Shown piece by piece: positions 5,862 through 10,239 of a stretch of DNA of 10,239 nt. The stretch's first letter is position 1; each line of letters starts with the position of its first letter. The notes beneath the pieces are model-generated. The model saw nothing but the letters and a program-made list of their open reading frames with translations. It had not been told where the DNA came from and ran no database searches. The stretch comes from DAOTUL01 sp034437435 (GTDB taxonomy: Bacteria; Chloroflexota; Anaerolineae; Aggregatilineales; Phototrophicaceae): contig CAYQJO010000159.1 of NCBI GenBank assembly GCA_964417785.1, forward strand, positions 1 through 10,239. Direction: 5' to 3'. The translations under genes and the position numbers were made by a program.

Positions 5862-6827
5862 ATGGACTTGAAGTTCAGCGCGAATGCCGGTTTCCTGGGG
5901 GGAATCCGGGATCGCTTCAACCAGCAGCAGCCCGACCGCGATGTGCGCGGAAAGTTTGAACTGGCAAAACAGATCGAAGGGTTACACGGAATCGAACTGC
6001 GCTATCCCAATGATTTTGACGATGTAACGTTGGTCAAAGACCTGCTGGATCAATCTGGATTGGCGCTCTCGGCGGTGAATGTGAATACCAAGCCCGTTGA
6101 GTATTTTGGTGATGGTGCCTTATCCGCGCCGAGTGAGGCCGCTCGTGAGCAGGCGCTCAAATGGCTGCGCGAGGGGATGGACCTGGCCGCTGAGATGGGG
6201 ACCGACCTGGTGACGACCTGCCCGCTGGCCGAAGGCTATGATTATCCCTTCCAGATTGATTACACGACGGTCTGGCCTAACTTCATTGATACGGTCAAAC
6301 AAGCTGTCAGCTACCGCAGCGACATCAACCTGCTGCTGGAGTACCAACCGCACGATCCTCATGCCAAAATTTTGTTGAACAATGTCGGCAAGATGCTGTA
6401 TGTGTGTTCCGAGGTCGATGCGCCTAACTTCGGGGCCAATCTGGACATCGGTCATTCATTTGCAGCGCTGGAATCACCGGCGGAGGCGGCTGCGCTGCTG
6501 GCGGGCAAGAACCGTCTGTTCTATATTCATAGTAACGACAACACCGGTGACGGCGGCGACTGGGACATGATCTCCGGCGCAGTGCATTTCTGGCACTGGT
6601 TGGAACTGTTGTACACGCTGGATAAAATTGGCTACACTGGCTGGTGTGGTGCGGATGTCGTCGCCAAACACGGTCACAGCCCGGTGAAGGTCTTCCACAC
6701 TAACTTCTTGATGATCCAGCGGATGAACGGGTTATTGGAACGGATCGGGCCGGACAAAATCGGGCAGATGATCGCCAATCGGGCCGAACCGGCAGAGGTG
6801 TACGAGTTCTTGAGTACATACCTTTAG
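5862..6827 (+). CDS. Sugar phosphate isomerase/epimerase, xylose isomerase-like TIM barrel
   Basis: A 321-residue protein of the AP-endonuclease-2/xylose isomerase-like TIM-barrel superfamily. Four metal ligands can be placed by the usual strand-end motifs: Glu160 in LLLEYQP, Asp195 in NLDIGHS (followed by His198), His223 in YIHSND and Asp265 in CGADVV. This is the Glu-Asp-His-acidic set of D-tagatose 3-epimerase and L-rhamnose isomerase type enzymes, which shift carbonyls in free sugars using Mn or Co. HGIELRYP (42-49) and the long C-terminal tail (about 280-321) fit a rhamnose isomerase-like subgroup better than the short epimerases, but the substrate is not determined. It has no signal peptide. 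The divergent GH130 gene and the importer genes 84 bases downstream suggest a role in catabolism of an imported sugar. Confidence 0.85.
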   Translation: MDLKFSANAGFLGGIRDRFNQQQPDRDVRGKFELAKQIEGLHGIELRYPNDFDDVTLVKDLLDQSGLALSAVNVNTKPVEYFGDGALSAPSEAAREQALKWLREGMDLAAEMGTDLVTTCPLAEGYDYPFQIDYTTVWPNFIDTVKQAVSYRSDINLLLEYQPHDPHAKILLNNVGKMLYVCSEVDAPNFGANLDIGHSFAALESPAEAAALLAGKNRLFYIHSNDNTGDGGDWDMISGAVHFWHWLELLYTLDKIGYTGWCGADVVAKHGHSPVKVFHTNFLMIQRMNGLLERIGPDKIGQMIANRAEPAEVYEFLSTYL

Positions 6828-6911
6828 GTAAATCTCAACGAAGATTGGTGTAACTTTGCTGGTCTTAATGAATGAAGTGGGAAGGCCGTATTCACGGTAA
6901 ACTTATATATC

Positions 6912-8117
6912 ATGACGACACAGAACCGCTCTCTACGAATCTTACGTCCCCGCCGTTTGCTGCGTGTGTTGGATGCGTGGCCGATCATAATGGCACTGCT
7001 GGTGGCGTTGCTAGTCGCGTCTGTTTTGCTGATTTCGCTGGATAAATCGCCAGTAACGGCGGTCAGTGCCATGCTGGAAGGGGCCGTTGGCACAGAAAAT
7101 GCGACCGCAGAGACACTGGTCAAAGCCATTCCGATCATGTTCGTCGCCATTGGTATCTGTGTGGCCTTTCGCGGTGGTGTGATTAACATCGGTGGCGAGG
7201 GGCAGATGATCGTCGGCGCGTTGGCTGGCACTGCAATGACGCTGCAACTGGATGCGGCACCTACGATTGTGATTATCGCCATGGCGCTGCTGACGGGATT
7301 CATTGCCGGGGCGCTCTATGGCGGCCTGGCCGGGTTTCTGAAAGCCTACTTCGGCGTCAACGAGATTTTGAGTACGATCATGCTCAACCAGATCGCCGTC
7401 CAGATGATGAATTACCTGCTTAATGGGATCATGCTGGACCCGGAGGCTGCCGGTGTCAACAACATTCCCAAAACCGCACGGATTGCCGACCACGCCGAAC
7501 TCCCGCGCCTGTGGATTCAGGTGCCGGAATTCTTCGTGGACCTGGGTATGGTAGGTGATCCAGATGTGTTTTTCCGCACCCGTCTGCACTATGGTCTGAT
7601 TGTCGCACTGTTCCTCGGCGCGTTGACTTATGTTTTGTTGTGGCGCACGACAGTTGGTTATCGTATCCGGGCGGTGGGTCTCAATGAACGGGCCGCTCGC
7701 TATGCCGGGATCAATGTGCGGCGTCAGATCGTTTTCTCAATGCTGCTGGCCGGTGGTTTTGCCGGATTAGCGGGTGTGGTGCAGGTGTTGGGGTTACAGT
7801 ACCGGCTGCAAACGGATGGCTCACCCACCGGATTCACCGGTAATGCCGGGTTTAACGGCATTGTGGCGGCGCTCTTTGGTGGGCTGAATCCGCTGGGTGC
7901 CATACCGGCATCGGCGTTTTTTGGCGGTTTGCTGGTGGGAGCGCAGCGGATGCAGCGCGAGTTGGGTGTGTCGGCGTCGTTGATTACGGCCATCAACGGG
8001 ATGATCGTCGTTTTTGTCGTCAGCAGCCAGTTATTTGTGCGGCGGCAGACCAGACGGCGGGTTAACGCCTCCGTTGTAGAAAAGCCAGTTCTGGCGAAAG
8101 AGGGTACAGGTGATTGA
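6912..8117 (+). CDS. ABC transporter permease, BMP/nucleoside-type (NupP-like), subunit 1
   Basis: A 401-residue polytopic membrane protein of the BPD_transp_2 (RbsC/LivH-like) family. Hydrophobic segments lie near residues 22-43, 73-90, 98-113, 116-142, 150-172, 228-245, 272-298, 316-345 and 358-376. GGVINIGGEGQMIVGAL (88-104) is the characteristic early motif, and TVGYRIRAVGLNERAARYAGINV (about 247-269) is the cytoplasmic loop that couples to the ATPase. An arginine-rich cytoplasmic N-terminus and tail flank the membrane part. Together with the next gene it would form the membrane pore of a BMP-family importer, known for nucleosides in Bacillus and Lactococcus. The ATG at 6912 has no Shine-Dalgarno, and I see no good promoter in the 84-base gap, so readthrough from the TIM-barrel gene is likely. 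It overlaps the next gene by 8 bases. Confidence 0.93.
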   Translation: MTTQNRSLRILRPRRLLRVLDAWPIIMALLVALLVASVLLISLDKSPVTAVSAMLEGAVGTENATAETLVKAIPIMFVAIGICVAFRGGVINIGGEGQMIVGALAGTAMTLQLDAAPTIVIIAMALLTGFIAGALYGGLAGFLKAYFGVNEILSTIMLNQIAVQMMNYLLNGIMLDPEAAGVNNIPKTARIADHAELPRLWIQVPEFFVDLGMVGDPDVFFRTRLHYGLIVALFLGALTYVLLWRTTVGYRIRAVGLNERAARYAGINVRRQIVFSMLLAGGFAGLAGVVQVLGLQYRLQTDGSPTGFTGNAGFNGIVAALFGGLNPLGAIPASAFFGGLLVGAQRMQRELGVSASLITAINGMIVVFVVSSQLFVRRQTRRRVNASVVEKPVLAKEGTGD

Positions 8118-9036
8118 GGATATTTTTGCCGCCAGTGTGTTTGCGTCAGCGATCCGGCTGGCGACACCGTACATCTTCGCCGCTATCGGTGAGACCTTCG
8201 GCCAGCGCAGCGGTGTGCTGAATCTTGGTGTGGACGGCATGATGTTGATGGGGGCGTTCTTCGCCTTCTACGCAGTCTACCGAACAGACAGTTTGTTTCT
8301 GGGGGTGCTGGCGGCGTTAATCGTCGGGTTCTTGATGGGGCTGGCGATGGCGTTCATCAGTGTGACACTCCAGGCGGAGCAGGGTATCAGCGGAATCGGG
8401 GTATATCTGTTTGGTCTGGGCATGAGCGAACTGCTGTTTCAGGAGTTGATCGGCACACCGCAGACGGTGGCCGGCTTTCCACGCATCGACTTTCCGGTAC
8501 TTTCCGACATCGAGTTCCTGGGCATCGGTGAGATATTCTTCAACCACAATCTGCTGGTCTATGTGGCATTTCTCTCGGTACCGATTGCGGCGTTTGTGCT
8601 GAACCGCACGACCTTCGGCCTGATGATCCGCGCCGTCGGTCAGAACCCGGAAGCCGCTGACGCGATGGGCGTCAATGTGGCACGGGTACGCTATTTTACC
8701 GTCACCTTTGGTGGGACGATGGCTGCACTGGCTGGCGCGTCACTTTCGATTGCGCTGTTGAAGGTATTCCAGCAGAACCTTACATCCGGCCTGGGCTTCA
8801 TCGCGGTTGCGCTGGTGTATTTCGGGCGTTGGCGTCCTTACGGGGTTTTGCTCGGTGCCATGTTGTTTAGCTTTGTCAATGCTTTGCAGTTGCAGATCAA
8901 CGCCAAAGGGTTCGATATACCGTCTGAGTTTGCGGTGATGGCCCCCTATGTGATTACAATCATCGCGCTGGTGTTTGCTTCCCGGCGCACCGAGCAGCCA
9001 ACAGCCTTGACAAAGCCCTTTGATCGTGGGGAATAA
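8110..9036 (+). CDS. ABC transporter permease, BMP/nucleoside-type (NupQ-like), subunit 2
   Basis: The 308-residue partner permease. Its N-terminal region has the family signature GQRSGVLNLGVDGMMLMGAF (31-50), and the ATPase-coupling loop is FGLMIRAVGQNPEAADAMGV (169-188). Membrane segments lie near 8-28, 40-56, 62-86, 95-112, 148-165, 198-216, 226-237, 243-260 and 275-290. The start is GTG at 8110, inside the last codons of the first permease (stop 8115-8117), so the two are translationally coupled at a fixed ratio, as expected for a heterodimeric pore. The stop is 52 bases before the binding-protein gene. No ATP-binding subunit lies between or beside the permeases in this window. Family assignment is firm; substrate specificity is not readable from the permeases. 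Confidence 0.94.
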   Translation: MIEDIFAASVFASAIRLATPYIFAAIGETFGQRSGVLNLGVDGMMLMGAFFAFYAVYRTDSLFLGVLAALIVGFLMGLAMAFISVTLQAEQGISGIGVYLFGLGMSELLFQELIGTPQTVAGFPRIDFPVLSDIEFLGIGEIFFNHNLLVYVAFLSVPIAAFVLNRTTFGLMIRAVGQNPEAADAMGVNVARVRYFTVTFGGTMAALAGASLSIALLKVFQQNLTSGLGFIAVALVYFGRWRPYGVLLGAMLFSFVNALQLQINAKGFDIPSEFAVMAPYVITIIALVFASRRTEQPTALTKPFDRGE

Positions 9037-9037
9037 C
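9007..9037 (+). promoter_or_regulatory. Weak candidate internal promoter for the substrate-binding protein
   Basis: A perfect TTGACA (9007-9012) inside the last codons of the second permease is followed, after a long 19-base spacer, by AATAAC (9032-9037, 4 of 6). It could raise expression of the binding protein over the permeases. The spacing is poor, and the start point would fall within the hairpin just downstream. Confidence 0.22.
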
Positions 9038-9057
9038 AGCGTCATGCTGTTTTCTTT
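9035..9057 (+). terminator. Weak hairpin with T-rich tail between permease and binding-protein genes
   Basis: AACAGC (9035-9040) pairs with GCTGTT (9046-9051) across a 5-base loop and is followed by TTCTTT. The 6-bp stem starts in the permease stop codon. It is too weak for a confident terminator, but it could attenuate transcription or stabilise the end of the upstream message. Confidence 0.3.
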
Positions 9058-9073
9058 AGATTTCGTGATTTTA

Positions 9074-9080
9074 GAGGAGG
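9074..9080 (+). promoter_or_regulatory. Strong Shine-Dalgarno fixing the binding-protein start at 9089
   Basis: GAGGAGG lies 8 bases before ATG 9089, the best ribosome binding site in the + strand unit. It excludes the longer frame from 9020 and places a proper signal peptide at the N-terminus. Confidence 0.88.
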
Positions 9081-9088
9081 ATCGATTT

Positions 9089-10120
9089 ATGAAATTCCGT
9101 ATTGTCGCTGTTCTGGTGGTGCTGATGCTGCTGACCGGTGTGGTCGTGGCGCAGGACGAAGACCCCTTCCGTGTGGCGGCGGTTGCGCCCAGTGCGACCA
9201 ACGACCTGGCCTTCAGCCAGAGCATGTATGATGCTTTGCTGCTGGTCCAGGAGGAGATGGGCGAAGACAACTTCGAGTTTGTCTTCCAGGATGGGACCTT
9301 CGTCGTGGACGATGCAGCCGTGGCGCTGCGTGAGTGGGCGGCCTCCGGTGATTATGACCTGATTATCGCGCATGGTTCGCAGTTTGGGTCGATTATGGAA
9401 GAACTGGCACCGGATTTCCCGGAAACCTCGTTTGCCTGGGGGACCGACAACGACACGTTTGGTCTGGATAACGTTCATGCGTATGAGGCCGCGTCTGACG
9501 AAGGTGGGTTCATCAATGGCGCGGTAGCCGGCGAATTGACCGAAACCGATGTGATTGGTGTGGTTGGCCCGATTGAAGTGGGTGACGCCAAACTGTATGT
9601 AGACGGTTTTGTACATGGGGTAGCCTACACTAATGAGGGTGCCGAAGTCAACGTGACTTACATCCAGTCGTTCGGTGATGTGCCGCTGGCGACCGAAGCG
9701 GCGCAGACCCATATCGCTAACGACGCTGACATTCTGACCGGCACGGCTCAGATGGTGGTCGGTCCGATTGCTATCTCCATCGAGAACGACGTGTTGTGGT
9801 TTGGTACACAGTCCAGCCAGGCCGATCTGTCCGAGGCCAGCGGTGTGTTGTTCCAGGTGTATCGCTGGGATGTGGTACTGATGGACATTATCGAAGCCAT
9901 CGAGGAAGAGGGTGTTCTGGGTGGTGAGGCCTACACCTTGACGCTGGAAAACGGCGGTCTGGTGATGGAATTCAGCGAGACCTACCTGGAAGAAGCCGAC
10001 GCTGAGGAAGTTGAGATGATTGAAGCCCTGGTGGAAGAACTGACCGAGGGCATCATCGACGGTGAAATCGAGACGCTGCCGATAGAAGAGCCGGTGGCGA
10101 CGGAAGAAGCAAGCTCGTAA
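9089..10120 (+). CDS. BMP-family ABC transporter substrate-binding protein
   Basis: A 343-residue secreted protein. Residues 1-21 form a Sec signal peptide (short basic start MKFR, hydrophobic VAVLVVLMLLTGVVV, likely cleavage after VVA before Gln22). The mature part follows the Bmp/PnrA fold: VAAVAPSATNDLAFSQSMYD (29-48) corresponds to the family's D.SFNQ motif, then DLIIAHGSQFG (90-100), AYEAASDEGGFINGAVAG (131-148), VIGVVG (155-160), a VDGFVHGV helix (171-178), and DVLWFGTQSS (234-243). The family captures nucleosides such as guanosine or inosine, although relatives are annotated loosely. There is no cysteine anywhere, so it is not a lipoprotein, and the protein is strikingly acidic, with a Glu/Asp-rich tail (about 299-343). 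It lies 52 bases after the permeases and has its own strong ribosome binding site. Confidence 0.9.
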   Translation: MKFRIVAVLVVLMLLTGVVVAQDEDPFRVAAVAPSATNDLAFSQSMYDALLLVQEEMGEDNFEFVFQDGTFVVDDAAVALREWAASGDYDLIIAHGSQFGSIMEELAPDFPETSFAWGTDNDTFGLDNVHAYEAASDEGGFINGAVAGELTETDVIGVVGPIEVGDAKLYVDGFVHGVAYTNEGAEVNVTYIQSFGDVPLATEAAQTHIANDADILTGTAQMVVGPIAISIENDVLWFGTQSSQADLSEASGVLFQVYRWDVVLMDIIEAIEEEGVLGGEAYTLTLENGGLVMEFSETYLEEADAEEVEMIEALVEELTEGIIDGEIETLPIEEPVATEEASS

Positions 10121-10126
10121 GTAAGT

Positions 10127-10189
10127 GACCTCGCCCTCACACCCCCTCTCCATCCTATGGAGAGGGGGAGACATGGTGGGGGTGAGGTC
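10127..10189. repeat. Nested palindrome, probable dispersed intergenic repeat / RNA hairpin
   Basis: An inner perfect 12-bp stem, CCCCCTCTCCAT (10142-10153) with ATGGAGAGGGGG (10157-10168), closes a CCT loop. An outer 14-bp stem pairs 10127-10140 with 10176-10189; its only two non-Watson-Crick positions would be G.U pairs in RNA. The internal loop is asymmetric (A on the left, AGACATG on the right). It starts 6 bases after the binding-protein stop. There is no T run, so it is not a classic terminator; mRNA 3'-end protection is plausible. Similar CCCTCTCC palindromes are, as I recall, frequent between genes in Chloroflexota. Confidence 0.82.
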
Positions 10190-10208
10190 TTAAGATGATT
10201 GGTTTGCC

Positions 10209-10239
10209 ATGACCGCGACCTTACCGACCGGCCATAGAC
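10209..10239 (+). CDS. Possible start of a downstream gene (3' partial)
   Basis: An ATG at 10209 opens a frame (MTATLPTGHR) that stays open to the window edge. No good Shine-Dalgarno precedes it. By position it could be the missing ATP-binding subunit of the importer, but ten codons are not enough to identify anything. Confidence 0.25.
   Translation, partial: MTATLPTGHR

Noticed and set aside
6828..6911. A separate promoter for the importer genes
   Set aside because: I looked for paired -35/-10 hexamers with 15-19 base spacing and found none convincing; AT-rich TATATAT just before the ATG has no partner.
9071..10174. Long (367-codon) open frame on the - strand opposite the binding-protein gene
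   Set aside because: It is a full antisense shadow of a well-supported BMP-family gene, has no Shine-Dalgarno or recognisable domain, and its His-, Gln- and Arg-rich composition is what antisense reading of Asp/Glu/Val-rich codons gives.
10127..10189. The nested palindrome as a rho-independent terminator or a CRISPR repeat
   Set aside because: There is no T run after either stem, and it occurs once here with no spacer pattern.

Overview
The window reads like a moderately GC-rich bacterial chromosome. I lean towards Chloroflexota (Anaerolineae-like), because of the PKD plus LamG surface protein, a GH130 enzyme next to a TIM-barrel epimerase, a nucleoside/BMP-type ABC importer, and a nested CCCTCTCC palindrome of a kind I associate with those genomes. 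This placement is an impression from gene content; there is no rRNA or other marker gene here. I see no insertion sequence, phage gene, tRNA or CRISPR array.

Layout. (1) Bases 2-1384, + strand: the C-terminal 460 residues of a secreted or surface modular protein (tandem PKD-type repeats, Pro-rich linker, LamG-like domain), closed by a clear intrinsic terminator at 1412-1440. (2) Bases 5778 down to 1581, - strand: a tightly packed six-gene unit in the order GH130 enzyme, acylphosphatase, glycerol kinase (glpK), small thioredoxin-fold protein, CNHC-type thioredoxin-like protein, CxxCxxCC (YkgJ-type) metal-binding protein. Junctions are a 1-nt overlap, a 14-nt gap, a 36-nt gap, a 1-nt gap and a 13-nt overlap, so co-transcription is likely. 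(3) Bases 5779-5861: a short divergent control region with two facing, overlapping promoter candidates. (4) Bases 5862-10120, + strand: a sugar-phosphate isomerase/epimerase-type TIM barrel, two inner-membrane permeases of a BMP/NupPQ-type ABC importer, and its secreted substrate-binding protein. A large nested palindrome follows at 10127-10189, and then the possible first codons of another gene at 10209.

How the genes may work together (inference): the importer brings in a sugar, sugar derivative or nucleoside, and the TIM-barrel enzyme isomerises a ketose or aldose. On the other side of the shared promoter, the GH130 enzyme phosphorolyses or hydrolyses a beta-mannosidic link while glycerol kinase feeds glycerol into central metabolism. 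The last three genes of the - strand unit form a thiol/metal module with no obvious link to carbohydrate use. The importer's ATPase is not in the window and may follow downstream.

Most start sites were set by Shine-Dalgarno position. Several differ from the longest possible frame, and three genes start with GTG. I found no convincing new defence or mobile system. The best leads are the almost base-free, strongly acidic substrate-binding protein without a lipobox, the compensated palindrome after it, the overlapping divergent promoters, and the unusual gene order of the importer.
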